Notes under the pieces: model-generated
What the model was told of the DNA's origin: nothing
The model's database searches: none
What the model saw: only the letters and a program-made list of their open reading frames with translations
Shown: one piece after another, positions 55,129 through 64,000 of the stretch
How the letters are laid out: each line of letters starts with the position of its first letter
Numbering within the stretch: position 1 is the first letter of the stretch
Position numbers and translations under genes: made by a program
Source of the DNA: Mesorhizobium sp. 131-2-1
GTDB lineage: Bacteria > Pseudomonadota > Alphaproteobacteria > Rhizobiales > Rhizobiaceae
Direction of reading: 5' to 3'
DNA length: 64,000 nucleotides
Assembly (NCBI RefSeq): GCF_016756535.1
Contig: NZ_AP023247.1
Span: 186,001-250,000, forward strand

Positions 55129-55974
55129 ATGATAATCGAAGATTCATGCATGCCGTGTGACATGCTCCTCAGAAACGGACCTCCCCCAGCGAGCATCGAG
55201 CCTCATTCCGTGAGCCTGTTCCAGCGATCGAGACGACCCCGGACCGCGCCGCGCGATCGCCTGGAATTGGATATGCAGGACACGGTCGTCTATGCGATCG
55301 GCGACGTGCACGGCTGCTACAAGGAGTTGCGGGCGCTGGAGCAGAAGATCCTGCTCGACGCGCTGCCCTTTCGCGGGCGCAAGATCATCATCATGCTTGG
55401 CGACTATGTCGACCGCGGCCCGAACTCGAAACGCGTCCTCGATCATCTCATCGCGCCGGCGCCGAAGGGCTTCCTGCGCGTCTGCCTCGCGGGAAACCAC
55501 GAGATTGCGATGCTCGGCTATCTCGACGGCCATCTGTCGCGGGAACTCTGGCTGGCGATCGGCGGACTCGAGACGCTCTATTCCTACGGCGTCGACCCGG
55601 CACGCCTTAGTGACCTTTATGGTTCAAGCGAGGAGGTCGACCGGCGCATCCGCGAGGCCATTCCCGCCAGCCATGTCAGCTTCATGCGCTCGCTGCCGGT
55701 ATTGGTCTGCTCGCGGAAATTCGTCTTCGTCCACGCGGGCATCCGGCCGGGCATCGACCTTATCGAGCAGGACGAAGACGACCTGCTCAACATCCGCTCG
55801 GAATTCTTCGAGAAGGCCCATCTCCTCGACCGCTGGGTCGTGCATGGACACACGATCGTGGATGTGCCGAAGTTCGAAGGGCGCCGGCTTGGAATCGATA
55901 CCGGCGCCTTCCAGAGCGGGCGGCTGACCGCCGTCAGGATCATCGGCAAGCACGGCAAGCTGATCACGTCCTGA
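55129..55974 (+). CDS. Metallophosphoesterase/PPP-type phosphatase, start uncertain
   Basis: Up to 281 residues. The phosphoesterase motifs are VYAIGDVHGCYKEL, MLGDYVDRGPNSKRV, AGNHEIAM and later VHAGIRPG and VHGHTIVD, in the order of the serine/threonine protein phosphatase family. Starts: ATG 55129 (longest), GTG 55210, ATG 55273 just before the first motif; the Arg-rich stretch in between is seen in relatives, so a start near 55129-55210 is favoured. It sits between the acyltransferase and the exoP end. A role in exo regulation (dephosphorylating the ExoP kinase or its substrates) is only a guess. Confidence 0.85.
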   Translation: MIIEDSCMPCDMLLRNGPPPASIEPHSVSLFQRSRRPRTAPRDRLELDMQDTVVYAIGDVHGCYKELRALEQKILLDALPFRGRKIIIMLGDYVDRGPNSKRVLDHLIAPAPKGFLRVCLAGNHEIAMLGYLDGHLSRELWLAIGGLETLYSYGVDPARLSDLYGSSEEVDRRIREAIPASHVSFMRSLPVLVCSRKFVFVHAGIRPGIDLIEQDEDDLLNIRSEFFEKAHLLDRWVVHGHTIVDVPKFEGRRLGIDTGAFQSGRLTAVRIIGKHGKLITS

Positions 55975-55996
55975 CCTGCCGGACCGCCCGAGGGTA

Positions 55997-58381
55997 TCAG
56001 GCCGCGGCCTTGGTTCGTGCCTCCGACTTCTCCAGATAGTAGCTCGAATAGCGGTCGAAGAATTTCTCGGAGCCGCCGAGCGATCCGTATTTCGCCAGCC
56101 GCTTCAGATCGACCTTGTTGAGCACGGCGCCGATGATCTTGTTGGCGACGTAGGGTTCCGATTCCAGCATCGAGCGCACCATGGCGCGCGGCGTGCGGCC
56201 CCATTCGGTGACCAGCACGAAACCGTCGACGAGCGGCGCGAAGGCCTTGGCGTCGACCACTGGACCCAGCGGCGGCAGGTCGACGACGATGTATTCGAAC
56301 GTCTCCTTGGCGTTGTCGATGAAGCGGCGCATGCCGGCCGAGGAGAGCAGCTCGCTGGTGTGCGAGAACTGGCCGCGCAGCACGGCCGGGATGATCGCGA
56401 GCTTCGTCTGCCGGTCGACCTTGCCGACCGACTGCCAGGTCTGGCCGCTGACCACCGCTTCCATCAGCCCCTGCTCGGTTTCCATGCCAAGGCTGCGGCT
56501 GAGCCCGGGATTGCGCAGATCGCCATCGATCAGCAGCGTCCTGGCACCGTTGGCGGCCAGCAGCCCCGCGAGGTTCGCCGCCACCGTCGACTTGCCCTCG
56601 CCGGGCAGAAGCGAGATCACGCCGATGACGCGGCTGCCCTGGCCTTCCATCACCACGTCGAAGGCGATCTTGGCATTGCGCAGCGTTTCGGCGAACATCG
56701 ATGCCGGCGCGTCGATGCTGACCCGCATTCGCGCCCGCTTTTCCGCCGCCGACAGGCTGGCGACCTTGGGATCGGCTTCGGCGTCGTCGGGCTTGCTGTC
56801 CTTGCCGGCCTTGCCGCCGCCGATCGTCGGCAGGTAGCCGAGGAATTTGAGGCCGACGCGGTCGCGGACGTCGTCACCGGTCCGGAAGAAGCGCTCGTTG
56901 AACTCGTTCAGACCGCCAAATCCGGCGCCGAGCAACACGCCAAGCACGAGAAAGAGCGCCAGCACCTTGGACGTGCGCGGGCTTGCCGCGGAAAGCGGCA
57001 TCGTCGCATCGGAAATGATGCGCACCTTGCCGACCGGGAAGGACTGCTGCTGCGAGGCCTCCTCATAGCGGCCCAGGAAGGTCTGGTAGAGCGTGGTGAG
57101 CGCAGTCGCCTGCTGGTTCAGATCGCGCAGCTTGACCTGTGACTGGTTGTCGATGGAGCTCTTGCCTGCCGCGTCGGCGATCTTCTGCCTGAGCGCCGTC
57201 TCACGTGTCTGAGCCACCTCATACTCGTTGCGGTAGTTTTCGGTAAGCTGCTTCAGCTCGCCAAAAATCTGCGCCGACACGTCGGCCTTCTCCTTGGCAA
57301 GCGCGACCGCCTGGGGATGGTCCGCACCGTAATTGGCCGAAACATCCTGCAGCCGCTTGGCGATGGTGAGATAGCGGGTCTTGAGCGTCGTGATGACCAA
57401 GCTGCTCGGCTGATCGCTCGCGATGGCCGAATCGTTGAAGGCGTTGTCCGAGCCGCTGTCGACGATCGCCTTGTATTGCTGATAGCGGGCGCTGGCGCGC
57501 GCCGTATCGGCCTGCGCGACGATGAGCTGGGCATTCAGGTCGGCGAGCTGCTTGTCGCTCATCAACTGTCCGTCGCTGTTGGCGGACAGGCCGTGCTCGG
57601 CCCGGAACGTCTCGACCGCCATCGACGCTTTCTGCGAGCTTTCGCGAAGCTCCGCCAAGCGGCCCTGCAGCCAGACCGCCGCGCGTTCGGTGGCGTCGAA
57701 GCTGGCGTTGAGCTGGTCAGCGAGATAGGCCTCGGAATAGGCCTTGGTGATCGCCGTCGCCAGCGCCGGGTTCGGCGACTGATAGCCGATGGCGATGACA
57801 TAGCTGCGGCCGTTGCGCTGCGCCAGCACCTCGCTCTGCAGCTTCAGCACGGCATAGTCGTGGCTCGCTTCCTTGATCATGGCGTCGCGCGTCGCGGCGT
57901 CGACGTTCTCCATGCCGGGAATCTCGTCGGCCGTGCTGCTGCGGAAATAACCAACCACGCCGCGCAGGAAACCGATGCCCTTGGCCAGAGCCGATTGCGG
58001 CGGGTTCATGAAGTCCTGGTTCTGGTCAAGCTTAAGCTTGTCCACGACCACCGAGGCCAGGCGGGCCGAGTTGATGATCTCGATCTGGCTGAGCAGGGCG
58101 GCGTCCGTCTGCATGGTGACGGACGCGGCCGAGATGTCGTCGACAACCTTGTTCAGCCCCTCGTCGATCAGAACGCTGGCGACCGACAAATACTGCTTGG
58201 GCGTGGTCTGCAGATAGAGCACGCCCAGGAACAGGCCGATGATCGCGCACACCGCCACCACCTTGACCTGCCGCGCGGCCATGCCGAGCAGGCGTTCGAT
58301 GTCGATGAAGTCCTCACCTTTTTCCGCGTCCGCGCTAGGCAATGGCGTCCTCTTGTCGAGGGGAAAATTGGCATAGTTCAT
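55997..58381 (-). CDS. exoP: Exopolysaccharide co-polymerase and tyrosine autokinase ExoP
   Basis: Controls chain length and export of succinoglycan-type polysaccharide. 794 residues: Wzz-like domain with a first membrane segment near 35-55, a coiled periplasmic region (about 190-440), a second segment near 475-495, and a cytoplasmic bacterial tyrosine kinase domain with Walker A LLPGEGKSTVAANLAG and Walker A' DGDLRNPG. The C-terminus carries a Tyr cluster (FFDRYSSYYLEKSEARTKAA) for autophosphorylation. Last gene of the leftward exo operon. Confidence 0.94.
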   Translation of the reverse strand: MNYANFPLDKRTPLPSADAEKGEDFIDIERLLGMAARQVKVVAVCAIIGLFLGVLYLQTTPKQYLSVASVLIDEGLNKVVDDISAASVTMQTDAALLSQIEIINSARLASVVVDKLKLDQNQDFMNPPQSALAKGIGFLRGVVGYFRSSTADEIPGMENVDAATRDAMIKEASHDYAVLKLQSEVLAQRNGRSYVIAIGYQSPNPALATAITKAYSEAYLADQLNASFDATERAAVWLQGRLAELRESSQKASMAVETFRAEHGLSANSDGQLMSDKQLADLNAQLIVAQADTARASARYQQYKAIVDSGSDNAFNDSAIASDQPSSLVITTLKTRYLTIAKRLQDVSANYGADHPQAVALAKEKADVSAQIFGELKQLTENYRNEYEVAQTRETALRQKIADAAGKSSIDNQSQVKLRDLNQQATALTTLYQTFLGRYEEASQQQSFPVGKVRIISDATMPLSAASPRTSKVLALFLVLGVLLGAGFGGLNEFNERFFRTGDDVRDRVGLKFLGYLPTIGGGKAGKDSKPDDAEADPKVASLSAAEKRARMRVSIDAPASMFAETLRNAKIAFDVVMEGQGSRVIGVISLLPGEGKSTVAANLAGLLAANGARTLLIDGDLRNPGLSRSLGMETEQGLMEAVVSGQTWQSVGKVDRQTKLAIIPAVLRGQFSHTSELLSSAGMRRFIDNAKETFEYIVVDLPPLGPVVDAKAFAPLVDGFVLVTEWGRTPRAMVRSMLESEPYVANKIIGAVLNKVDLKRLAKYGSLGGSEKFFDRYSSYYLEKSEARTKAAA

Positions 58382-58548
58382 CGTCGGTCCAATTCCAGGT
58401 TGCAGGCGCTATCGGCCTTCGAAGATTGGCGTCGTCACCAGAAAAGACCACGCAACATTCATGCCAGAAAGCGCTTGGCCGGGTCGGCCAAGCGCGGCGG
58501 CGTTTGTCGCGCCATCATCGATACGCATATGCACCCAAAAGATGGGCA

Positions 58549-59445
58549 TTATGCGGCTTCTTCCCGGCGTTCATGCGTCCGGACGAATTCCTGCAGCATC
58601 TCGAAGATCGGTCCCTTCATGTCGTCGCGCGCCAGAGCGAAGGCGACATTGGCCTGGATGAAGCCCTCCTTCGAGCCGCAGTCGAACATGCGGCCGTTGA
58701 AAGGCTGGGCAAAGAACGCCTGCTTTTCGGACAGCCGGACCATGGCGTCGGTGAGCTGGATCTCGTTGCCGGCCCCGCGCTGCTGGTTGCCGAGCAGCGC
58801 GAAGATCTCCGGCTGCAGGACATAACGGCCGTTGATGTAGAAGTTCGACGGCGCATTGGCCGGCGCCGGCTTCTCGACCATGGCTGTCACCTCGAAGCCG
58901 GTGCCGATCTCAGCGCCGCGGCCGACGATGCCGTATTTGCTGGTCTCGCTCGGCTCGCAGCGCTCGACGGCGATGACGTTGCCGCCGGTGCGCTGATAGA
59001 GGTCGACGGTCTCGGCAAGGCAGCCGCGCCCGCCGAACGACACCATGTCAGGCAGCAGCAGGGCGAAGGGCTCGTCACCGATCACCTCGCGCGCGCACCA
59101 TACGGCATGGCCGAGGCCCTGCGGCGATTGCTGGCGGATGAAGGACGTAGCGCCGGCGACGGGCAGCAGGCTTTCCAGCGACTGCAGCTGCGCCTTCTTG
59201 CCGGTCTGCTCCAGGGTCCCGATCAATTCAGGATGCAGGTCGAAATAGTCCTCGATGACCGCCTTGTTGCGGCCGGTCACGAAGACGATGTGCTCGATGC
59301 CCGCCTCGAAGGCTTCGTCCACCGCATATTGGACGACCGGCTTGTCGACCACGGGAAGCATTTCCTTCGGCATCGACTTGGTCGCCGGCAGGAACCGCGT
59401 TCCAAGCCCCGCCACCGGTATGACTGCCTTCCTGACTTTCTTCAT
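58549..59445 (-). CDS. exoN: UTP-glucose-1-phosphate uridylyltransferase (ExoN)
   Basis: Makes UDP-glucose, the sugar donor for the exopolysaccharide. 298 residues. The nucleotide-binding motif is [20 protein letters not shown] and the second signature is [11 protein letters not shown]. Between exoO (73-bp gap) and exoP (167-bp gap), the position of exoN in Sinorhizobium. A housekeeping galU elsewhere is likely; location argues for the exo-linked copy. Confidence 0.93.
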   Translation of the reverse strand: MKKVRKAVIPVAGLGTRFLPATKSMPKEMLPVVDKPVVQYAVDEAFEAGIEHIVFVTGRNKAVIEDYFDLHPELIGTLEQTGKKAQLQSLESLLPVAGATSFIRQQSPQGLGHAVWCAREVIGDEPFALLLPDMVSFGGRGCLAETVDLYQRTGGNVIAVERCEPSETSKYGIVGRGAEIGTGFEVTAMVEKPAPANAPSNFYINGRYVLQPEIFALLGNQQRGAGNEIQLTDAMVRLSEKQAFFAQPFNGRMFDCGSKEGFIQANVAFALARDDMKGPIFEMLQEFVRTHERREEAA

Positions 59446-59518
59446 TGCATAGTCCTTTTGAGAAGATCGATTTCAATATGCCGCAGGCCATGAACCCTCG
59501 TTTCATCAGCCCGCACTC

Positions 59519-60469
59519 TCACCTCCCCGTCCCCACGGCAAACTGTGCCGCCACCCTTCGCAACCGGACGGCGATCGGCATGCTCATATGCCTGACCGCC
59601 GCCGGATCACTCAGCGCCGTCCATATCGCCCTGAACGGCGAGCGCGCCTTGATGTGCTGGACCAGCGACAGGAACGATGCCGCCTTGCGCAGGCTGCGGC
59701 CGCGCCTGGCAAAAGCAGCCGCGGCGGCCGCGTCCATGAGATGCGTCTCGGCGAATTTGGCGTCGGCCGCGCGCATCGCCTCGACATGATGCAATTCAAG
59801 CACCCGCGAGATGGAGCCGGTGCGGATGTGGTAGACATAGCCGGTCGTCGGCTCGACCACGCATTTGCCGCCCTTGGCGAGCGCGTTGGCGAGCAGGATG
59901 TAATCCTCGCCGATGATCAGCTTCTCGTCATAGCGAAGGCCGTTTTCGTTGAGGAAGTCGCGCTGGAAGATCGGCTTGAGATAGCCGAGGTTGAAGCGCG
60001 ACTCGAAGACGATGTTGCCGGCGATGTAGTCGGCGAGCGAAATCTCGCCCAGGCCCTCGAGATAGTCGGCCGGAAACATCGTGTCCTCGGGCACGCCGTC
60101 CTCGCGCACGACCTGGAGATTGTCGACCGCGATCACCGCGCCCGCTTTTTCCGCCCGCGCGATCATGGCGCCAAGCCGCCCTGAGAGAACCTCGTCATCG
60201 GAATCGAGGACCGCCACCCATCTGCCCCGCGCGGCCTCGAGGCCTGCGTTCCTGGCGCCGCCGGGGCCGCGATTGTGCTCAAGCGCGACGACCCGCACGA
60301 TGTCCTCGGGGTAGGATCGCGCCACGTCGAGCGTCCGGTCACGCGAACAGTCGTCGACGACGATGACCTCGACGGAAACGTCGCGCTGGGCAATGGCGCT
60401 GGCGATCGCCCGGTCGAGGGTCGCCTCGGAATTGTAGGCGGCGATGACGAAGCTGACGTCAGGTTGCAT
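59519..60469 (-). CDS. exoO: Succinoglycan glycosyltransferase ExoO-like
   Basis: Family 2 beta-glycosyltransferase adding a late glucose to the lipid-linked octasaccharide repeat unit. Start at ATG 60469 (MQPDVSFVIAAYNSE), overlapping the exoM stop by 11 bp; the longer in-frame start adds a Ser/Ala-rich tail and is less likely. 316 residues. Motifs: VIVVDDCSRDRT, VAVLDSDDEV (DXD) and IIGEDYILL (Asp-based catalysis). Gene symbol rests on position and family; sugar specificity inferred. Confidence 0.85.
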   Translation of the reverse strand: MQPDVSFVIAAYNSEATLDRAIASAIAQRDVSVEVIVVDDCSRDRTLDVARSYPEDIVRVVALEHNRGPGGARNAGLEAARGRWVAVLDSDDEVLSGRLGAMIARAEKAGAVIAVDNLQVVREDGVPEDTMFPADYLEGLGEISLADYIAGNIVFESRFNLGYLKPIFQRDFLNENGLRYDEKLIIGEDYILLANALAKGGKCVVEPTTGYVYHIRTGSISRVLELHHVEAMRAADAKFAETHLMDAAAAAAFARRGRSLRKAASFLSLVQHIKARSPFRAIWTALSDPAAVRHMSMPIAVRLRRVAAQFAVGTGR

Positions 60470-61409
60470 GCTTGCCTCCTTCCTGCGCGGAGGTGAGGCC
60501 GTACTGGCGAATCTCGCGGACGCCGACGAGGCCGCTAATGACGCCGACATGCATGATGCCGCGCAGCACGCTGCGGTTCCTGCGCACCGGGCTGATCGCG
60601 GTCAGCGCCGCCATGCCGAAACAGTAGGCCGCTTTGGCCGAGGCGAGGCCGACCTGGGCGACGCGCCTGATGCCGCTCGCGCCATTTCCGATGAGGTGTC
60701 CGTGCGTCTGCCCGAAACGGAAGCGGCGGCGGCGCAGCCAGTCGAACGCCGCCCTGGCATGCGGCACCACTTCCTCGACCAGAGCATCCGGTGAAAACGC
60801 GATGCTGCCGCCGTCCCTGACCATGCCGTCGAAGAACTCGGTGTCCTCGCCGCCGGTCTGGCCACGCGCCAGGCTGAAGCGGCGGCCGCGCAGGCTCGCC
60901 TCGCCGGTTCTGAGCAGGACGTTGCAGGTGTAGCCGGTGCGGATCTCGCCACGCACCCAGACCGGTAAGGTCGAATGAAAATCCCCCTTGCGCATCCAGG
61001 CCGGTGCATCCTGTCGGTAATGCGCCCGCACGGGCCCGAGCACGGCGGTGGCGCCGCTCGCCTCGGCCGTGGCGACAAGTTCGGCCAGCCAACGGACCGA
61101 GGCGGTCTCGTCATCGTCGATGAAGGCGACAAGATCGGAAACGCTGGCATCGAGGCAGGCATTGCGCGCGATCGAGATGTTGCGCGCCGGTGCGTGGCGG
61201 TAGCGGATCGGCAGCTTCAGCTCCTGCGCCAGCGCCTTGACCAGCGGCTGGGCGCTTGGCTGATCGTCATTGTCGGCGACGACGACGCCGACCTCGAAGC
61301 CGGGGGGCCTGTCCATGGCGGCGATGGAACGCAGCGTGTCGGCGAGCTCGGCCCGCCGGAACGTGCAGACGCAAATATCGATCGAGCGGCTTTGCGCGAC
61401 AGCCATCAC
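60459..61409 (-). CDS. exoM: Succinoglycan glycosyltransferase ExoM-like
   Basis: Family 2 glycosyltransferase, 316 residues. Motifs: IDICVCTFRRAELADTLRSI, VVVADNDDQ, LVAFIDDDETAS (DXD) and GGEDTEFFDGM. In Sinorhizobium ExoM adds the fourth sugar. Its start overlaps the exoA stop by four bases and its stop overlaps the exoO start, so the operon is translationally coupled. Confidence 0.87.
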   Translation of the reverse strand: MMAVAQSRSIDICVCTFRRAELADTLRSIAAMDRPPGFEVGVVVADNDDQPSAQPLVKALAQELKLPIRYRHAPARNISIARNACLDASVSDLVAFIDDDETASVRWLAELVATAEASGATAVLGPVRAHYRQDAPAWMRKGDFHSTLPVWVRGEIRTGYTCNVLLRTGEASLRGRRFSLARGQTGGEDTEFFDGMVRDGGSIAFSPDALVEEVVPHARAAFDWLRRRRFRFGQTHGHLIGNGASGIRRVAQVGLASAKAAYCFGMAALTAISPVRRNRSVLRGIMHVGVISGLVGVREIRQYGLTSAQEGGKHAT

Positions 61410-62401
61410 GCCACCCCGCGCTGCGATCGGCCGCCGAGGAGCTGCAGCCAGAAACCGACGGACCAGCCGAAATGCATGACCATCGCCGACACGCCGACAA
61501 GCGTAAGGCCAGGATTACGCTGACGGATGGCGGTGGCGATGCCGTAGCCGAGGCAGACCGCCGCCCACACCAGGAACGGCACCGCCGCCAGCCAGTGGAC
61601 GAAGGAGAAGGCGGCAAGCAGGACGACCGGGAAGACCAGCAACGGGATCATCTGCCGGACCTTGGGCACCATGCGGTGCTTGAGCACGTTCCTGGCGCGG
61701 CCGCGGCCATAGCCGAGATACTGGAAATAGAGGCTCTTCAGCGACGAGCGCGGATAATAGACCATCTGCGTCCTGCCGCTCATCCAGATGCGGTAGCCGG
61801 CCTGGCGCAGCCGGTAGTCGAGCTCGGCATCCTCATTGTGGCTGAACGTCTCGTCATAGCCGCCCACCGCCCTGAAGGCCGAAATGCGCATCAACGCGTG
61901 GTGGCCATGGTCGACCCATTCGCCCGCCGACAGGTGCCGGTGCTTGGAGCCGCCGGTGCCGAGCTTGGAATTCTGCGCCGCCGCCACCGCCTGCTGCACC
62001 GCGCCGGTGCCGCTAGTCAGCATGGAGACGACGACCGAATCGGCGCCAGTGGCCAACGCCTCCTCGACCAGCCGGTCGCAATAGTCGTCGGGGTAGCCGC
62101 CATGCGCATCGATGCGGATGAGATACTCCGCGCCATCGCCATGGCTGGCGACTGCGAGATTGATCGCCGCACTCTGGATGCGCTGCGGGTTGTGCAGCAG
62201 GACGACCTGCGCATCCCTCGCGGCGATCTCCCCGACGATGCCAAGCGTACCGTCGGTGCTGCCGCCATCGGCGACGATGATGCGGGCGCCGAGCCTTTGC
62301 GCTGCGGGCCGCAGCTGTTCGAGCAGCGCGCCGATATGGGCGGCCTCGTTCAGGCACGGAATCACGATCAGGCTCGATGCTGACGTTGCGGTTGGCGTCA
62401 T
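61406..62401 (-). CDS. exoA: Succinoglycan glycosyltransferase ExoA-like
   Basis: Adds the second sugar (beta-1,3-glucose in Sinorhizobium) to the lipid-linked galactose. 331 residues. Family 2 motifs IVADGGSTDGT, RIDAHGGYPDDY and SHNEDAELDYRLR. The C-terminal region contains about three hydrophobic segments (LLVFPVVLLAAFSFVHWLAA, FGWSVGFWLQLLGG), as in ExoA, which sits at the membrane. It starts 15 bp after exoL ends. Confidence 0.88.
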   Translation of the reverse strand: MTPTATSASSLIVIPCLNEAAHIGALLEQLRPAAQRLGARIIVADGGSTDGTLGIVGEIAARDAQVVLLHNPQRIQSAAINLAVASHGDGAEYLIRIDAHGGYPDDYCDRLVEEALATGADSVVVSMLTSGTGAVQQAVAAAQNSKLGTGGSKHRHLSAGEWVDHGHHALMRISAFRAVGGYDETFSHNEDAELDYRLRQAGYRIWMSGRTQMVYYPRSSLKSLYFQYLGYGRGRARNVLKHRMVPKVRQMIPLLVFPVVLLAAFSFVHWLAAVPFLVWAAVCLGYGIATAIRQRNPGLTLVGVSAMVMHFGWSVGFWLQLLGGRSQRGVA

Positions 62402-62416
62402 CCGGTTCTGTCCATC

Positions 62417-63589
62417 CTATGCCAGCGCTTCGGCCACGAAGGGCCCCGGCGCCGCCACAAGCCCACGCAGCTTGTCGACGAAAGCCCGGCAGTCGTTGCG
62501 GTCGTAGCTCCAGGTCCTCGGGTTGCGGGCCAGCACGCGCGCCTTGAGCTTGCCGAAGCGCTCCTGCTCCATCCGCCCGAGCGCGGTTTCGAGCGTTTCG
62601 GGCGTCGCCTCGGACAGCAGGACGCCGATGTCCTGCTGATTGAGGAAGCGGCCGGTTTCGGTGTTGCCCATCGAGATCGGCACGGCGCCGAAGCGGCAGC
62701 CCTCATAGAGGCGGTTGGGCAGCAGCCATTCGGAGTTCTGCCCTGCCTCGAAGAAATCGATGGCCCAGGAAAAATGCACGTCGCCGTAGATCGCCGCCAT
62801 GTCTTCAGGGTTGCGATAGGGCCCGCGAAAGGAGAGCCAGGGCTCGGCCTCGACGAAAGCGTGGAAATCGGGAAATTCGGAGAGCGCCGGACGGCCGCGC
62901 AGGACGACCTCGAAGCGCCCGTCGAGACGGCGGGTGAATTCGGCCAGCAGTTCCAGCGAGCGGCGGCAGCGCAGCGCGCCGAACCAGCCGATCCGCCAGG
63001 GGGGAGCCGCGGGAATTTCCGCCTTCAATCGCTCGTCCACCGTCACCGCCGCGGCGTCGAAATATTTGTTCTCGACCAGTTCGACGGGTGCCGCGACCTG
63101 CTCGAACGGCTTGAAATAATTGGCGATGAAGGCGGGCGACGAAGTCACGAGGAGCTTAACGTCGCGGGCAAGATAACGTTCCGCGCCACGCAGCGCCTTG
63201 CCGACCAGATCGTTGCGCAGCACCAGGCGGTGGATGTCGAGGCATTCGTAGACAATCGGGACCGCGCCCCCGAGCGCCGACTTGGCGCGGCGGGCAAGCG
63301 CCAGCATTTCGAGGTTGCGCGCGATGATGAGGTCGGGCCTCGGCACCGTCGCCAGCTTCGCACCGATGCCGAACGCAGCCCTGGCGATCGCCGCCAGGCG
63401 CTGGCCGAATCGGCCGTCGCGCGTCGCGCCGAGATCGATCGGGCGCAATCCTTCGATGTCGGCAACCGGGCTGGCGGCGCGGCGGAAACCCGCCAGCGTG
63501 ACCTTGGCCCCGCCTGCCCTGAGCATTGTGATCCGCCGGCGAACCGCCGGGTCGGATACGTCATGCACAAGGTACAAGACATGCAGCAT
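62417..63589 (-). CDS. exoL: Succinoglycan glycosyltransferase ExoL-like
   Basis: Glycosyltransferase for the third sugar in the Sinorhizobium pathway. Start at ATG 63589 (MLHVLYLVHDVSDPAVRRRI) gives 390 residues; a longer open frame to 63973 runs into the regulatory region. Features: DLIIARNLEMLALA, YECLDIHRLVL, LLPNRLYEGCRFGAVPISMG near the nucleotide-sugar site. It opens the leftward operon exoL-A-M-O-N-P, the gene order of Sinorhizobium meliloti. No exoK/exoH seen before it. Confidence 0.87.
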   Translation of the reverse strand: MLHVLYLVHDVSDPAVRRRITMLRAGGAKVTLAGFRRAASPVADIEGLRPIDLGATRDGRFGQRLAAIARAAFGIGAKLATVPRPDLIIARNLEMLALARRAKSALGGAVPIVYECLDIHRLVLRNDLVGKALRGAERYLARDVKLLVTSSPAFIANYFKPFEQVAAPVELVENKYFDAAAVTVDERLKAEIPAAPPWRIGWFGALRCRRSLELLAEFTRRLDGRFEVVLRGRPALSEFPDFHAFVEAEPWLSFRGPYRNPEDMAAIYGDVHFSWAIDFFEAGQNSEWLLPNRLYEGCRFGAVPISMGNTETGRFLNQQDIGVLLSEATPETLETALGRMEQERFGKLKARVLARNPRTWSYDRNDCRAFVDKLRGLVAAPGPFVAEALA

Positions 63590-63636
63590 GAAACTCGACC
63601 GCTGTTGGCCCACCCACGGCGAAGTTAGTACAGCTC

Positions 63637-63705
63637 TTGCTGCATCGCAACATTTTTGGTGCAGCGTAGCAAATATCCACGTTTTTTGTTGCGCTGCACC
63701 AAAAA
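63637..63705. promoter_or_regulatory. Three TGC/GCA palindromic boxes between exoL and the flippase
   Basis: Box 1: TTGCTGCATCGCAACA (63637-63652). Boxes 2 and 3 (63653-63673 and 63685-63705) are a 21-bp inverted pair with 19 matching positions around an 11-bp spacer, each with a TGC/GCA core (GGTGCAGCGTAGCAAA; TTGTTGCGCTGCACCAA). They lie upstream of both divergent exo transcripts. A related box occurs before the acyltransferase at 53899-53919. Regulator unknown; PhaR/AniA-like or another TGC-binding protein is possible. Confidence 0.6.
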
Positions 63706-63782
63706 TGCCGTAGTTTGTGGGACGGCGGCGGGCGCCGGTCACGACATTGTCGGGAGCGACGCAAAAATCAGGGATCCTGAAT

Positions 63783-64000
63783 TTGGAAGCCAGTGCATTC
63801 GACCCGCCAGAGGGCTCTCTCCGCAGATCGGTCGGGCGCGGCGCCGTTGTCACGGCCATGGCGCAGTCCGTGCGGGTCGGGACGCAGATCGTTTCCGTCA
63901 TCGTGCTGTCGCGGCTGCTGTCGCCGCAGGATTTCGGCGTCGTGGCGATGTGCGCGCCGGTGCTTGCTTTCATCGCGCTGTTCCAGGATTTCGGCCTGAC
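63783..64000 (+). CDS. Polysaccharide flippase (Wzx/ExoT-like), 3' end outside window
   Basis: First 73 residues of a membrane flippase. The frame GRGAVVTAMAQSVRVGTQIV, then SVIVLSRLLSPQDFGVVAMC and APVLAFIALFQDFGL is the start of the oligosaccharide flippase family (MOP superfamily). The start is probably TTG 63783, with AGGGA 8 bases upstream; a downstream in-frame ATG at residue 26 would lose conserved sequence. Divergent from exoL; likely exports the repeat unit made by the exo enzymes. Cut off by the window end. Confidence 0.82.
   Translation, partial: MEASAFDPPEGSLRRSVGRGAVVTAMAQSVRVGTQIVSVIVLSRLLSPQDFGVVAMCAPVLAFIALFQDFGL

Overview
The window is high-GC DNA with the gene content and order of a rhizobial alphaproteobacterium, most likely Mesorhizobium or a close relative. 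The reasons are a maeB-mutS-glnD-murJ-trpS-nifU-like core block, ActS/ActR redox regulators, an HmrR-type copper regulator, an Irr-type iron box, a rhizobial exoL-A-M-O-N-P exopolysaccharide operon, and several palindromic repeat elements of the kind scattered through rhizobial genomes. The species call is inference from gene families; no rRNA or tRNA gene is visible.

Region by region. 1-8.8 kb: a cut-off diguanylate cyclase, malic enzyme, a glycosyltransferase, mutS, and an NTF2-like/TetR pair behind a perfect palindromic operator. 8.8-13.6 kb: MBL-fold hydrolase, aldo/keto reductase, and a copper module (DUF305 protein and CopA ATPase) behind a textbook MerR-type promoter; its probable regulator, HmrR, lies 8 kb away at 21.8 kb. 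13.7-20.9 kb: glnD, murJ, trpS, uspA-like and nifU-like genes, the last preceded by an Irr-like box. 21.0-24.4 kb: L,D-transpeptidase, hmrR, a decayed lower-GC stretch with gene remnants, and mmcB. 24.6-34.2 kb: SDR plus ECF sigma factor, nhaA, actR/actS, hrpB, an EamA transporter and a PIG-L deacetylase.

34.3-46.4 kb is one long plus-strand locus for uptake and phosphorylation of dihydroxyacetone or a similar triose. It holds a binding protein, two permeases, a small membrane protein, two ATPases, a one-piece ATP-type DHA kinase, and a complete PTS-type DHA kinase (DhaL, DhaM, HPr, enzyme I, DhaK). Three ACTAAAC half-sites lie in front of it.

46.4-50.9 kb is the most interesting part: a compact RiPP (ribosomally made, modified peptide) locus. 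Two tiny genes have lasso-peptide-type leaders but short cores without the acidic residue a lasso ring needs. Around them are a PqqD-like recognition protein, a B2-type leader peptidase, an HprK-like kinase, a nucleotidyltransferase and a formyltransferase-like enzyme. No cyclase and no exporter is present. It looks like lasso-type leader processing joined to a tailoring set, with an unknown product.

50.9-64 kb: a DUF2259 protein, propionyl-CoA synthetase, a membrane acyltransferase, a phosphoprotein-phosphatase-like enzyme, and the exoL-A-M-O-N-P operon transcribed leftwards. A polysaccharide flippase gene starts in the opposite direction and is cut by the window end. The exoL/flippase intergenic region and the acyltransferase promoter share a TGC/GCA palindrome that may define a small exopolysaccharide regulon.
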